In this document: one piece after another, positions 45,587-56,400 of the stretch | How the letters are laid out: each line of letters begins with the position of its first letter | Numbering within the stretch: the first letter of the stretch is position 1 | From: Acidobacteriota bacterium | Lineage (GTDB): Bacteria > Acidobacteriota > Blastocatellia > Pyrinomonadales > Pyrinomonadaceae | Reading direction: 5' to 3' | DNA: 64,000 bases | Assembly (NCBI GenBank): GCA_016703965.1 | Contig: JADJBB010000021.1 | Span: 434,001 to 498,000, forward strand | Made by a program: the position numbers and the translations under genes | Notes under the pieces: generated by a model | Told to the model about the DNA's origin: nothing | The model's database searches: none | Seen by the model: only the letters and a program-made list of their open reading frames with translations

Positions 45587-47029
45587 ATGATTTTCCTCAG
45601 ATCCATCAGTGTCATCGGCGTTTCGGTTTTACTATTTCTTACCACCCATTCCGCACTGGCCCAAACGGAGCCATATGTCTCGGAAACAGATTCCCTTGTG
45701 CTCAAAAAACTCGACCAATGGCAGGACTGGAAATTTGGTCTGTTGATGCACTGGGGACCTTACAGCCAGTGGGGAATTGTTGAATCGTGGTCGATCTGCG
45801 CGGAGGACGTCGATTGGTGCCGCCGGCCGAAAGGCAGTAATTATGTCGATTACGTGAAGCAATATGAGAAGCTTCCCACGACATTCAACCCGGTCCAATT
45901 CGATCCTGACAAATGGGCAAAAGCTGCAAGCGATGCGGGGATGAAGTACGTCGTGTTTACTACGAAGCACCATGACGGCTTCAATATGTTCGATACCAAG
46001 TTTTCGGACTACAAAATCACCGCCGCAAACGTTCCGTTTCACCGGAACCCGCGAGCTGATGTAACGAAAGAGATCTTTAAAGCATTCCGCCGCGAGAATT
46101 TTGGCATCGGAGCGTATTTTTCGAAGCCTGACTGGCACAGCGACAATTATTGGGATCCATTCTGGGCGACACCGGACCGTAATACGAATTACGACACCAC
46201 CAAGCATCCCGACAAATGGAATCGGTTCAAAGACTTCACCTATAACCAGATCGACGAACTGACGACCGGCTACGGAAAGGTCGATATCCTCTGGCTCGAC
46301 GGCGGTTGGGTTCGGCCGGGCATGCCGAAAGATCCGGTCGCGGGCAGCGGCCGCGTGCCATGGCCGCAGGATATCGACATGCCGCGGATCGCCGGGATGG
46401 CACGCAAAAATCAGCCCGGAATTATCATCGTCGACCGTGACGTTCACGGGCAATTTGAGAATTACCGCACACCCGAGCAAAAAGTTCCCGACGCACCGCT
46501 GCCGTACCCTTGGGAAACCTGCATGACCATGGCGACCTCATGGTCTTACGTGCCGAACGATGTCTACAAACCTTCTCGTCAGTTGATCCATACGCTCGTT
46601 GACGTCGTCGCAAAGGGCGGGAATTTCCTCCTCAACATCGGCCCCAGCCCCAAAGGCGACTTCGCCCCCGACGCCTACACCCGCCTGCGAGACATCGCCG
46701 CCTGGATGAGCATCAACAACGAAGCCATCTACAACACACGCCCGATCGCCCCCTACAAACAAGGCAAGGTAGCCTTCACGTCGCTGCGTGACGGAACTGT
46801 CTTCGCGATCTACATGGCCGACGAAAATGAAACAGCCCCGCCTGCGAGCTTGGTCATTGAAGGGATAGTTGCTGCGGACGGAGCAAAAGTCAGCCTTCTT
46901 GGTTTCGACAAAGAACTGTCATGGAAACGAACGGCGAATGGATTTACCGTAGATATTCCTGACGAGTTTAGAAATAGATCAAACGGGAAATTTGCGTGGA
47001 CGTTACGAATCTCTAAAATTATCCGTTGA
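45587..47029 (+). CDS. Alpha-L-fucosidase (GH29)
   Basis: 480 aa. Signal peptide to about residue 25 (ALAQ). GH29 barrel: KFGLLMHWGPYSQWGIVESW, YVVFTTKHHDGFNMFDTKFSDY, IGAYFSKPDWH, and the nucleophile Asp238 in VDILWLDGGW. A beta-sandwich C-terminal domain follows. Removes terminal fucose; secreted. No transporter or regulator for sugars is adjacent. Confidence 0.92.
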   Translation: MIFLRSISVIGVSVLLFLTTHSALAQTEPYVSETDSLVLKKLDQWQDWKFGLLMHWGPYSQWGIVESWSICAEDVDWCRRPKGSNYVDYVKQYEKLPTTFNPVQFDPDKWAKAASDAGMKYVVFTTKHHDGFNMFDTKFSDYKITAANVPFHRNPRADVTKEIFKAFRRENFGIGAYFSKPDWHSDNYWDPFWATPDRNTNYDTTKHPDKWNRFKDFTYNQIDELTTGYGKVDILWLDGGWVRPGMPKDPVAGSGRVPWPQDIDMPRIAGMARKNQPGIIIVDRDVHGQFENYRTPEQKVPDAPLPYPWETCMTMATSWSYVPNDVYKPSRQLIHTLVDVVAKGGNFLLNIGPSPKGDFAPDAYTRLRDIAAWMSINNEAIYNTRPIAPYKQGKVAFTSLRDGTVFAIYMADENETAPPASLVIEGIVAADGAKVSLLGFDKELSWKRTANGFTVDIPDEFRNRSNGKFAWTLRISKIIR

Positions 47030-47059
47030 TGTGAGTTAGCACATTTGCTAACATTTACT

Positions 47060-47383
47060 ATGAAGTTCGAGGTCGGATATTACGATCAACAGCTCAAGGA
47101 CGAGATCATGGCGTGGCCAGCTGATCTCTACGCCGACTATCTGAGATTGCTGGGGCTAGTCGAAGAATTTGGGCCGATACTTCGAATGCCGCATTCCAGG
47201 GCAATGGGAGATGGAATGTTCGAACTCAGACCTCGGGGACGAAGCGGAATTGGACGTGCATTTTATTGTTACCTTTTAGGACGAAGAGTCATCATCATTC
47301 ACGCGTTCATCAAGAAAACACAGAAAACGCCTGAGAGGGAAATCACAATAGCCCGCAATAGGGTCAAGAAGGTAAAGAAATGA
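47060..47383 (+). CDS. HigB/Gp49-like RelE-superfamily toxin
   Basis: 107 aa from ATG 47060. FGPILRMPHSRAMGDGMFELRPRGRSGIGRAFYCYLLGRRVIIIHAFIKKTQKTP is the phage-derived Gp49-like (HigB) pattern of ribosome-dependent mRNA interferases. The stop overlaps the next gene start as ATGA (47380-47383), so the pair is co-translated, toxin first. Confidence 0.88.
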   Translation: MKFEVGYYDQQLKDEIMAWPADLYADYLRLLGLVEEFGPILRMPHSRAMGDGMFELRPRGRSGIGRAFYCYLLGRRVIIIHAFIKKTQKTPEREITIARNRVKKVKK

Positions 47384-47691
47384 CTGATCGTGAATACAAA
47401 CCGGTAAAGCATGACCATAAAGGGATGCTCGAAGAGGCTTACAAACGGCCTGGCTTCAAGGAAGCTTACGAGGCCCTTGAGCTTGAGTACGAGATCGCTC
47501 GACAAATGCTCCGAGCTCGTTCCCGGGCGGGCTTAACCCAGGACGCTGTCGCCGCAAAAATGGGAACAACGAAAAGTGCGGTCTCAAGACTTGAGGGCGT
47601 TGGCAAACATAGACCTTCGATCGCGACCCTCAAACGCTACGCCGAAGCCGTCGGTTGTGACCTCAGCGTAAAATTGGTGCCGCAGAAGTAA
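47380..47691 (+). CDS. HigA-type XRE antitoxin
   Basis: 103 aa. Central HTH: ARSRAGLTQDAVAAKMGTTKSAVSRLEGVGKHRPSIATLKRYAEAVG. Coupled by ATGA to the Gp49-like toxin. Neutralises the toxin and likely represses its own promoter. Confidence 0.9.
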   Translation: MTDREYKPVKHDHKGMLEEAYKRPGFKEAYEALELEYEIARQMLRARSRAGLTQDAVAAKMGTTKSAVSRLEGVGKHRPSIATLKRYAEAVGCDLSVKLVPQK

Positions 47692-47708
47692 TTGATTGAG
47701 AACCGATT

Positions 47709-48254
47709 TTGCAAAATATACACTTATTATCTCTGGCTCTGTCTGCGATCCTGACGACTGGGTGTTTGAGTTCAACAGAATTTCAGCCGGAACCCGTTAA
47801 TGGTCGAGAGAGGATACCGCCTGATTTTCAATTGAATTATTACGAAGGAAACGGTAACTTTTTTATCCCGTTAGCTGCAACCAGATATCTTGTCGAATCA
47901 AATGGAAAGGTTACGGTTACTTTCCTATATCCCAAAAAAGAGGTTAGTGAGGAGCGACTTTTGTCTACAGAGCAATTAGAGACCTTGTGGACTCAGGTAT
48001 CTGAGACTCATCTCTCGAATTTTGCAGAACCTGCCACCGAACTTCGGGACAAATGCAACAAAAGGGAAACCGATCAACCTGCTCGGGTAATTGAACTGCG
48101 ATTTAACGGCAAGGTAATAAAGGTAGTTGATGACTTCGATCCCAAACGCTGTGTTGAAGTGGAACCACTTGACGCGTTAACCAACAATTTGCCTCATTTA
48201 CTCGAAGGTGTTTTGTTAAAATCACTTGAGCAGGATCGGCCACGTGAAAAATAA
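47709..48254 (+). CDS. Hypothetical secreted protein, possible lipoprotein
   Basis: 181 aa starting at a TTG. Signal-like N-terminus LLSLALSAILTTGC; the lipobox is weak (TTGC). The rest is mostly strands with a helix-rich middle: RYLVESNGKVTVTFLYPKK, LSTEQLETLWTQVSE, VIELRFNGKVIKVVDDFDP. Not recognised. AT-richer than neighbours and 17 bases after the HigA gene. Confidence 0.55.
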   Translation: MQNIHLLSLALSAILTTGCLSSTEFQPEPVNGRERIPPDFQLNYYEGNGNFFIPLAATRYLVESNGKVTVTFLYPKKEVSEERLLSTEQLETLWTQVSETHLSNFAEPATELRDKCNKRETDQPARVIELRFNGKVIKVVDDFDPKRCVEVEPLDALTNNLPHLLEGVLLKSLEQDRPREK

Positions 48255-48272
48255 AATGCTCGGACATATTTT

Positions 48273-48947
48273 ATGCCATATGCTTTCGATGAGTTAAGGT
48301 TTCTTGCAACGCCTGAAAAAGGCGAAGTCTCTGCAATTCTGATGCGGCCCGAAAATGCGACGCATCTGCTCGTCCTCGGACACGGGGCGAGTTCGAATAT
48401 GCGAACGCCGATGCAGGCGACGATCGCTGAACGATTGGCTGAGCAGGGCATCGCGACGTTTCGTTATAACTTTCCTTATTCGGAAAAAGGTGGCGGGAGG
48501 AATTCGCAGGTGACCTGTACTGAGACGATACGGTCGGCGGTCAGGGCTGCGAGTGAGGCGGCGCCGGATCTGCCGATACTTGCGGGCGGGCACTCGTTTA
48601 GCGGGCGGATGACTTCGACCGCGCAGAGTGAGGAGCCGATCGACGGCGTGAGAGGTTTGGTGTTCTTTGCCTTTCCGCTGCATCCCGCAGGTGAGCCGGC
48701 GACAAAGCGGGCTGAGCATCTCAAGCTGATCGACATTCCGATGCTTTTCCTGAGCGGCACGAGAGATGCCCTCGGTGAGCTTGATCTGCTTGAGCCGGTC
48801 GTGAATGGCCTTGGCAACAAAGCAACGCTTCACCTTCTGGATACAGCCGATCACAGTTTCAAGATCCTTAAAAGAACTCGCCAGTCGACCGAAGACATTT
48901 TTGCCGAGATCGCCCGCGTTGTTCGCGAATGGGCGTCGGATCTTTAG
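48273..48947 (+). CDS. Alpha/beta hydrolase (KANL3/Tex30-like)
   Basis: 224 aa. LVLGHGASSNMRTP oxyanion region, nucleophile Ser in GGHSFSGRM, Asp in FLSGTRDALG and His in LDTADHSFK: a complete triad in the right order. Matches the family of small alpha/beta hydrolases resembling KANL3/Tex30 and dienelactone hydrolases. Substrate unknown. Confidence 0.88.
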   Translation: MPYAFDELRFLATPEKGEVSAILMRPENATHLLVLGHGASSNMRTPMQATIAERLAEQGIATFRYNFPYSEKGGGRNSQVTCTETIRSAVRAASEAAPDLPILAGGHSFSGRMTSTAQSEEPIDGVRGLVFFAFPLHPAGEPATKRAEHLKLIDIPMLFLSGTRDALGELDLLEPVVNGLGNKATLHLLDTADHSFKILKRTRQSTEDIFAEIARVVREWASDL

Positions 48948-49013
48948 TTAACATTGACCACTGTGTCCGATCAGTTCGAAACTTCCTGACACTTCGGGAC
49001 GTGGAATAACGTT

Positions 49014-49289
49014 ATGTGCAGAAATATCAAAACGCTCTTTAATTTCGATCCGCCAGCGACTACAGACGAAGTAAACGCCTCAGCGATACAGTTCGTTCGT
49101 AAGCTATCCGGGTTTACCAAACCGTCCAAAGCCAACGAAGAAGCATTCAACCTCGCTGTCGAACGCGTCGCAGCGGCTGCTCAGGAAATGCTGAATTCCT
49201 ACGTCACGAACGCCCCGCCCCGCGACCGCGAGATCGAGGCGGTAAAGGCTCGCGAACGGGCAGCTATTCGATACGGCACCCGAACTTGA
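49014..49289 (+). CDS. DUF2277 protein
   Basis: 91 aa. Opens MCRNIKTLFNFDPPATTDEV, the DUF2277 signature, with QFVRKLSGFTKPSKANEEAF and NAPPRDREIEAVKARERAA. Small conserved protein of unknown function; complete. Confidence 0.88.
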   Translation: MCRNIKTLFNFDPPATTDEVNASAIQFVRKLSGFTKPSKANEEAFNLAVERVAAAAQEMLNSYVTNAPPRDREIEAVKARERAAIRYGTRT

Positions 49290-49421
49290 AGAGGTGAAAC
49301 GATTGTTATCACATTAACGGCATGACGACGCTAACTCACCTTTTCAATATGCCGCGCGCTTGTTTGGATATCTGCATAAGAAGGACACACAAAGGTCCTC
49401 AACAATTTTTAGCGGCTCACC

Positions 49422-51293
49422 TTGAAGGCGAGGCGCGGAGCGGTGCAAAATAGGTTCACCGTGAAATATCGCAACGAACTAAAATGGTTGGTCCCGATCG
49501 CAGTTGTTTGTGTACTCGTTTTTGCGAATTCGTTGACCGGAGAATTTGTCTATGATGACACGCGACAGATCATCCGCAATACGCTGATCCAGGATAATTC
49601 GCTGTTTTGGAAAGCCTTAAGCTCCGACGTTTGGGCGTTCAAGGGCGACGGTACGCAGGCGGCGAGCAACTATTGGCGGCCGACGTTTACGCTGCTGAAT
49701 ATCGTCTGTTTCCGTCTTTTCGGCACGAGCCCCTTGGGATGGCATGTGGTTAACGTGCTGCTGCATACTGGTGTCAGCGTGCTCGCATTTTTGCTTTTGC
49801 GGCGTTGGCAATATTCAGCGGTCGTGGTGTTTGTGATCGCGTTGATCTTTGCGGTTCATCCCGTTCACGTGGAGTCTGTCGCATGGATCGCAGGTTCACC
49901 GGATCTGTTATTTTCGCTGACGTTACTCGGTTCGTTGTGGTTTGCGACGAGCTATCGCAGCTCGCGGTCGAACAAAGATCTACTTTTGATGATCCTGTTC
50001 TATGCAGCCGCTCTCGGTTCAAAAGAGATCGGCATTCTCTGCCTGCCGATCTATTATTTTGTTCTCAAGGATGATACCGACGGTACTGAGGTAAGGCAGA
50101 GTTCGCTGAACACACCGTTGCTGGCACTCGCTGCGTCGGCAGTCGCATGTTTTCTTATTAGGCTCAGTATTATCGGTGCCATCGCGAGGCCGCCGGATGA
50201 TGCGGTGGCGTTGTTTGATGCAGTGATTAGCGTGCCGCAAATGTTTGCTTTTTATCTGAAGCAGATCTTCGCTCCCATCTTAATCGCCATCAATTACCCG
50301 CTCTCTCCGGTCAAAGAGATCGGAGGGTTGAATTTTGTCGTTCCGCTTTTCATCTCCCTTGCAGCGATCGCGGGAGTTATATATGTTGCTCGATCGTCAA
50401 AACGTGCGATGCTCGCGGCCGCGATCTTCCTGCTGCCGCTCATCCCGGCGATGAACGCGACGGCATTCCCGTCCGAACAGATCGTCCACGATCGCTATCT
50501 CTATCTGCCGCTGCTCGGAGCGTTGATGCTGCTCGTGCCGCTCGCGGGGAAGGTGCTGAGCGAAAGGAACTTGCTGATCGCCGGATGTGTTGTGGCGTTG
50601 TTGTTTGGTGTTCAGACGGTCAGATACAACTTCGCGTGGGCCAACGAACTCGCTCTTTGGACCTGGACAAAGAACATCGACGATTCGGCGTTCACCTCAC
50701 TCCAACTTGGAAGTGCTCTCGCGGAGGAAAAAAGATATGAGGATGCGATCGCAGCTTACTCGATGGCGATCGCCAAAAAGCCCACGATGCGTGCCTATTA
50801 CGGCCGCGGCCGCAATTACAACGCTGTAAAACAGTTCGACAATGCGGAAAAAGATCTGCAAGCTGCTCTCGCAACCCCAGCGGACCAGCAGGACGCCTAT
50901 GCCACGTATCAGGTGTACGAATCGCTCGGGATAACCTACGTCGAGCAGAAAAAATACGACCTGGCGATCCGGAATTTCCTCGACGCCCGCAAAGATCTTC
51001 CGATCTACGCCGCCGCCCTGACCGAAAAGCTCGCTGTCGCTCATTACCAGGCCGGAAACAAATCCGACGCCATGCGCGAACTCGAAAGCTACGTCACTCG
51101 AGCTCGCGTCGAAATGCTGCCCGAATCAAAAAATGTAATTCTGCGTTTGGGAATGCTCTACGCCGAAGCCGGCCGCAAAGACGAAGCCCGCGGAGCTCTG
51201 AATGAATATCTTCGCTCCACGGCCTCGTATTCGGATAAGAATATGGTTGGATATCGGAATCAGGCGATGAAAGTGTTGGAGACGTTGAAGTAG
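49422..51293 (+). CDS. TMTC-like multi-pass membrane protein with C-terminal TPRs
   Basis: About 623 aa. N-terminal glycosyltransferase-C-like membrane part with roughly ten helices and the TMTC landmarks GEFVYDDTRQIIRN, NYWRPTFTLLNIVCFRLFG, and HPVHVESVAWIAGSPDLL; then TPR repeats (about 425-610: AYYGRGRNYNAVKQFDNAEKDL). Eukaryotic TMTC proteins are O-mannosyltransferases; bacterial members are untested. The listed start is a TTG; GTG 49461 (VKYRNELKW) is also plausible because neither has a strong ribosome site. Confidence 0.85.
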   Translation: MKARRGAVQNRFTVKYRNELKWLVPIAVVCVLVFANSLTGEFVYDDTRQIIRNTLIQDNSLFWKALSSDVWAFKGDGTQAASNYWRPTFTLLNIVCFRLFGTSPLGWHVVNVLLHTGVSVLAFLLLRRWQYSAVVVFVIALIFAVHPVHVESVAWIAGSPDLLFSLTLLGSLWFATSYRSSRSNKDLLLMILFYAAALGSKEIGILCLPIYYFVLKDDTDGTEVRQSSLNTPLLALAASAVACFLIRLSIIGAIARPPDDAVALFDAVISVPQMFAFYLKQIFAPILIAINYPLSPVKEIGGLNFVVPLFISLAAIAGVIYVARSSKRAMLAAAIFLLPLIPAMNATAFPSEQIVHDRYLYLPLLGALMLLVPLAGKVLSERNLLIAGCVVALLFGVQTVRYNFAWANELALWTWTKNIDDSAFTSLQLGSALAEEKRYEDAIAAYSMAIAKKPTMRAYYGRGRNYNAVKQFDNAEKDLQAALATPADQQDAYATYQVYESLGITYVEQKKYDLAIRNFLDARKDLPIYAAALTEKLAVAHYQAGNKSDAMRELESYVTRARVEMLPESKNVILRLGMLYAEAGRKDEARGALNEYLRSTASYSDKNMVGYRNQAMKVLETLK

Positions 51294-51356
51294 GCGTCAA
51301 ACGGGACGATAATTTTACGAACATTGCTCCCGCAAAATACGTTTTGACTTTCAACT

Positions 51357-51875
51357 ATGCCAAAACAGAGCTTGATCATTGTTGCTTTCCTTTTGTTAAA
51401 TTTTTGTTGGCTAAATGTCTCTGCCCAACAGGATTTAGAGAGGTTGAATGAGACGATACTTGCCAAAGACGCTGCTTTTTGGAGGGCTTATAACAAGTGC
51501 GACATTTCTGCATTTGGGCCGATGTTCACGGACGATGTCGAGTTTTTCCATGACAAAGGTGGACCGACAATTGGACATGAGAATTTCATGAACGCTCTGA
51601 AAAATGGACTTTGCGGCGATCCGAATTCGCATTTACGGCGTGTAGCGGTTGAACGAACAGTGCAAGTTTTTCCACTGGAAAATGGCAAAGTAATTTACGG
51701 CGCAATCATCTCCGGCGAACACGTATTTTACGTAAACCAGAAAGGCAAACCTGAATTCCTCGACGGGCGTGCCAGATTCTTACAATTGTGGCTCTTAAAT
51801 GAAGGCGTGTGGAAAATGGCGCGAATACTCAGTTACGATCATGGCCCAGCCAGCAAAAAGGGCGGAACAAAGTGA
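51357..51875 (+). CDS. Secreted NTF2-like (DUF4440) protein
   Basis: 172 aa. Signal peptide to about residue 24 (VSAQ). NTF2-like cone: ILAKDAAFWRAYNKCDISAFGPMFTDDVEFFHDKGG, GHENFMNAL, later FLQLWLLNEGVWKMARILSYDH. Members are small-molecule-binding or enzyme-like; the function is unknown. It meets yebC tail to tail. Confidence 0.8.
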   Translation: MPKQSLIIVAFLLLNFCWLNVSAQQDLERLNETILAKDAAFWRAYNKCDISAFGPMFTDDVEFFHDKGGPTIGHENFMNALKNGLCGDPNSHLRRVAVERTVQVFPLENGKVIYGAIISGEHVFYVNQKGKPEFLDGRARFLQLWLLNEGVWKMARILSYDHGPASKKGGTK

Positions 51876-51883
51876 GACACACG

Positions 51884-52624
51884 CTACTCCATCTCACTCT
51901 CATCAATATCAAAATTCGCGTAAACCTTCTGCACGTCATCGTTGTCATCGATGGCGTCGTAGAGTTTCATCATGGTTTTGGCGTCGGCACCGGTTAGCGC
52001 GATGTAGTTTTGGGGGATCATTGAGACCTCAGCGGCCTGGGGCTCGATGCCGGCGGCTTTAATTGCGTCGGTCACGGCTTCGAAGGCGTCGGGGGCGGTG
52101 TAGATCTCGAAGACATCGCCCTCGTCCTGCATATCATCGGCTCCGGCTTCGATAGCGATCTCGAATAGCTCGTCTTCTGATTTTGCGGCCTTATCGACTA
52201 CGATGTAGCCTTTTTTATCGAACATCCACGCGACCGAACCGGCTTCGCCGAGGTTGCCGCCGTTCTTCGAGAACAGGTGACGAAGCTCAGCGACCGTGCG
52301 GTTACGGTTGTCGGTCATGGTCTCGACGAGGATCGCGACGCCGTTCGGGCCGTAGCCTTCGTAGGTGATCTCGTCGTATGCGACGCCTTCGAGCTGGCCG
52401 GTGCCGCGTTTGATGGCGCGATCGATGGTGTCATTGGGCATGTTGAGCCCTTTTGCGTCGCTGACAGCCTTTCGCAGACGTGCATTCGCGTCAACGTCGC
52501 CGCTGCCGCCGGTGCGGGCCGCGACGGTGATCTCTTTGATCAGCTTGGTAAATATCTTACCGCGTTTAGCGTCGAGAGCACCTTTCTTGTGCTTAATTGT
52601 GTGCCACTTGGAATGTCCTGACAT
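51884..52624 (-). CDS. YebC/PmpR family protein
   Basis: 246 aa, complete. SGHSKWHTIKHKKGALDAKRGKIFTKLIKEI opening, PNDTIDRAIKRGTGQ and a C-terminal NFDIDESEME tail. YebC/TACO1 proteins aid translation through poly-proline-type stalls and also act as DNA-binding regulators in some species. First gene of the minus-strand unit that would also include the genes at 52714-53387 only if read through, since it lies downstream of them. Confidence 0.95.
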   Translation of the reverse strand: MSGHSKWHTIKHKKGALDAKRGKIFTKLIKEITVAARTGGSGDVDANARLRKAVSDAKGLNMPNDTIDRAIKRGTGQLEGVAYDEITYEGYGPNGVAILVETMTDNRNRTVAELRHLFSKNGGNLGEAGSVAWMFDKKGYIVVDKAAKSEDELFEIAIEAGADDMQDEGDVFEIYTAPDAFEAVTDAIKAAGIEPQAAEVSMIPQNYIALTGADAKTMMKLYDAIDDNDDVQKVYANFDIDESEME

Positions 52625-52713
52625 GTGATAAAAAACCTTTGTTTTGTTGAACTAAAATCGAATAAACGAATATATCACGCAACATTATTACGGCGCAAAA
52701 ATGACTGATGCCT

Positions 52714-53103
52714 TTAGCTCCACTGCACCTCGCGGATCTGCCGCTCGTCACGCAGGATATTGTGGATCAGATCGCAAAGCCGGCCGCGCGAAGGGGAGTC
52801 TTTTGAACCAAATAGTCCCCAGGTACGCGGCTTATCGATGGTGATGGTCCAGCCGGCGTATTCGTCGCCGATCGTTTCGTTCACGATGCCAAAATCGAGG
52901 ATAAAATTCTCGCCATTTGCGGTGACCGATTCCGACCAACCGTCCGCGCTTTTTACCGGTGTATGAAAGACGAACTCGCTTCCCTTCGATTTTACGATCA
53001 TCCATTTCGCGAGATCCTCGCCAAAATGCCGGTCGTTTGCAACCGCCGGGATCGTTGCCTGCGTATCGAATAAACCTGACATGAACGAAATTTGATTCTT
53101 CAT
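52714..53103 (-). CDS. Hypothetical protein
   Basis: 129 aa, not recognised. No signal peptide or membrane segment; mixed alpha/beta with KGSEFVFHTPVKSADGWSES and DEYAGWTITIDKPRTWGLFG. Its ATG overlaps the DUF167 gene stop (ATGA at 53100-53103), so it is translated with that gene; yebC follows 89 bases downstream. Confidence 0.6.
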   Translation of the reverse strand: MKNQISFMSGLFDTQATIPAVANDRHFGEDLAKWMIVKSKGSEFVFHTPVKSADGWSESVTANGENFILDFGIVNETIGDEYAGWTITIDKPRTWGLFGSKDSPSRGRLCDLIHNILRDERQIREVQWS

Positions 53104-53387
53104 TTTATTAGCTCCTCAAACTTCGATACTGACAGGTTTTCGATCTTAATTCTTTTATTTTTCGAAGTTTCGCCACTGATGATCGAAACTTCGCTCTTAG
53201 AAACACCGAAATGCTTGGCAAATAGTCGTATAATTTCGGCATTCGCAGCTCCGTCAACCGGCGGCGAACAGATGCGGACCTTTAGCGAACCGTCGTGTTC
53301 GCCAACGATCTCGCTCCTCGACGCACGCGGTATGACGCGGACGGCAACGACGATGCCGTCCGGATGTTCTGTAAGGTTAATTGACAC
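53100..53387 (-). CDS. DUF167 (YggU-like) protein
   Basis: 95 aa. GIVVAVRVIPRASRSEIVGEHDGSLKVRICSPPVDGAANAEIIRLFAKHFGVSKSEVSIISGETSKNKRIKI covers the whole DUF167 family pattern. Elsewhere it is often found with yggS and yggT, as here, although a plus-strand gene separates them. Function unknown. Confidence 0.9.
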   Translation of the reverse strand: MSINLTEHPDGIVVAVRVIPRASRSEIVGEHDGSLKVRICSPPVDGAANAEIIRLFAKHFGVSKSEVSIISGETSKNKRIKIENLSVSKFEELIK

Positions 53388-53459
53388 GCTTTTTTAATAC
53401 CGAATTAACAGGTTTCGGGTTATTATAGCTGACAAATCTGTCTTTTCCGGGAAATCACA

Positions 53460-56400
53460 ATGCTTAAAATATCGCGCGTCCGTTCGGTTGGGGTCCTAGG
53501 TTTGATAATGGTCTGCTCGGCCGGCCTTTTGTATTTCGGCATTCCCGGATCGCCAAAGGTCGTGGCTGACGCGATCGAAGAAACTGGCGCCGATCGGAAA
53601 ACGACGCCTGCGGGACGGCTTATCGCTGACTCTGCGACCGGTATGACCGCGGTTGCTCCGCTTACGGTGAATTTTGTTCGTACGCCGGATAAAACGGGCC
53701 CGGATGGCAAAGGCCGGTATTTGATCGCGGTAAACAGCGGCTACGGCGTTCAGGTAAATTCCAAGAGCAAGGCGCAGCAGACGCTTTCGGTCATTGATCT
53801 CAACTTAAAGCCGGAACCCAGGGTAATTCAAAACGTTTATTTCCCGTCGCCGCAGAGTGCGAATGTCGGCTTGGTTTTTAATGAAACGCCAAAGGCAGAT
53901 GGAACATTTCAGCTTTATGTTTCGGGCGGGTATGAAAACAAGATCTGGATCATGGGTTTTGATCCGGCGTTGCCGATGCCTTTGCTTCCGGGTAACAAGC
54001 CTGATGCCAAATTCGACGCTCCGTCGATCGATGTATCGGGATTTACTGAAAATGCTCCATCGCCGAATTATAACGGCAATGTCGCCGCCGTCTATCCGAC
54101 AGGCCTCGGCCTTAGTCCTGATGGCGAGACTCTTTTTGTCGCAAACAATCTCGGCGACACGCTCGGTGTCGTTTCTGACCTGCGAGATTCGCGCCGTTTA
54201 CAGCGAATAGATCTGCATCGCGCCGGGTCGTCACAGATGCTGTATCCGTACGACGTGAAACTCGTCGTCAAAGGGAAAAAGGTCGCGAAAACCTACGTTT
54301 CCCTGTGGGGTGACGCGACGATCGCGGTTGTCGATCCGCTGCGGCCAAAACAGGTCAGGCACATAGCCGTCGAACGCCATCCGACCGCGATGCTTCTCAA
54401 CCGTCAGCAGACGCGACTCTATGTTGTTAATTCGGACGCCGACGCGGTTTCGGTGATCGATACTGTTACGGACAAGGTGATCGAGACGATAAACGTCCGT
54501 CTTGCGGAAACTGCCTTGAACGGAGCGAGCCCGGAAGGTCTAGCACTGAGCGAGGACGAACAGACTCTCTACGTCGCGAATGCTCACGCGAATGCCGTAG
54601 CACAGATAAGCCTCGCGAAGATACCGTCTAAGAAAACCCCGTCGAAATTGGCCGGGTTCATTCCAACCGGAAACTACGCATCAGCGGTTGCAGTAGTCGG
54701 AAATCAGGTATTTATTGCGAATGGCAAAGGCACCGGAGCCGATAATTCCTCCCATACAAGTAACGATTCCGGTTTTTATCCGAACATGCCGAACGAGAGT
54801 TTTCCCGCCGGCCGCAGCAAGACGGGAATGTACAGTGCGGTGGTTGTTTCAGGCAACATAAGTGTGGTGACCGCTCCGGACGAGCCGCAGCTCTTTACTT
54901 ATACTCAGACGGCGATGCGGAATAACGGACTGATCGGCCGCGAGAAAAAAAGCATCTTTGGCGGCGGCAAATCTCCATTCAAACACGTGATCTATGTCAT
55001 TCGTGAGAACCGCACGTACGATCAGGTCTTCGGTGATCTTACCGCTGCCGGCAATGGGCAAAAGGCGGATGGCGATCCGTCAGTCGCGATATTCGGAGCC
55101 GGTGACGCAGCAAAATCGCCGAGCGGACAAAAGCAAAATATTACCCCGAACGCGCGTGCGCTCGCCCTACGGTTTGGCGTGCTTGATAGATTCTTTGTGA
55201 ATGCTGAAGCGAGCCCCGACGGGCATAATTGGTCGACAGCGGCTTTTTCGAATGATTACGTCGATAAGGCGTTTCGCTGGAATTATTCGGGCCGCGGCCG
55301 TACCTATGATTATGAGGGATTCAATCGTCTGCCTTCGTATGAGCCGCCATCGGGAAGGCCGCCGGTCGCCTTACCTTCGGTTTTTGACCTTCCGGCGAGT
55401 GCCGAGGACATTGCTAACTTTCAAAAGAAATACGTCCCATATCTGCAAGGCGATCGCGACGTTGCCGAGCCGGAAACACTTTATCTATGGGACGCCGCCA
55501 AGCGGGCGGGGCTAAGCTACCGTAATTACGGCGAGTTTGTCGCAACCGTCTCCGCCGAAGACGTTAAAGAGGTAAATACACGCCAATCCAAAAAATATCC
55601 GGATATCTCACCGACGGTCACTGCATTTGCGACCAAGCGCTCGCTCGAAGGGCATTATTCGCCAACGGCACGAAATTATGACACCTCAACGCCGGATTCT
55701 ATGACCGTCGATTCTTACCGCATGGCGAGGGAATCGGCAACGCAATTCGATCCGGCGATCCAGCCGGACCATGCCGACCCAAAGCTTCGCGGCAGCTCGC
55801 GGTTTGGCGATTGGCAAAAGGAATTTCGCGGTTTCGTTGCAGATCAACAGTCCGGAAAAGGCGATACATTGCCAAATCTGTCTATTGTCCGGCTCTCGAA
55901 TGACCACACGGCCGGATTGAACAAGGGGATTCCGACCCCACAATTCTACGTCGCGGAAAACGACTATGCCCTGGGCCGCCTCGTCGAGGAAGTTTCGAAC
56001 AGTCCGTATTGGAAAGACACAGCGATCTTTGTCGTAGAGGACGATGCACAGGATGGGCCCGACCATGTTGATGCCCACCGTTCACCCGCTCTTGTTATTT
56101 CGGCCTATAACCGCAGCGGGGCTCTCGTCCATGAGTTTCATAACACGGTCAGCCTGATCCGCACGATCGAGGTGTGTCTGGGAATGCCGCCGATGAACTT
56201 CCTCGACGCGAATGCGACGCCGATCGATATATTTACAACCACACCCGACACACGGCCGTTTTCCGCGATCCTGCCAAGCGTGGCGCTCGATAACCTCTAC
56301 CCGCCCGAGAAACCAACGACGGCAATGCTTGAGTTTATGAGAATGACAGACCGGCAGGATCTCGAACATGCGGACATGGCAAACCCTCGCGAATTGAACG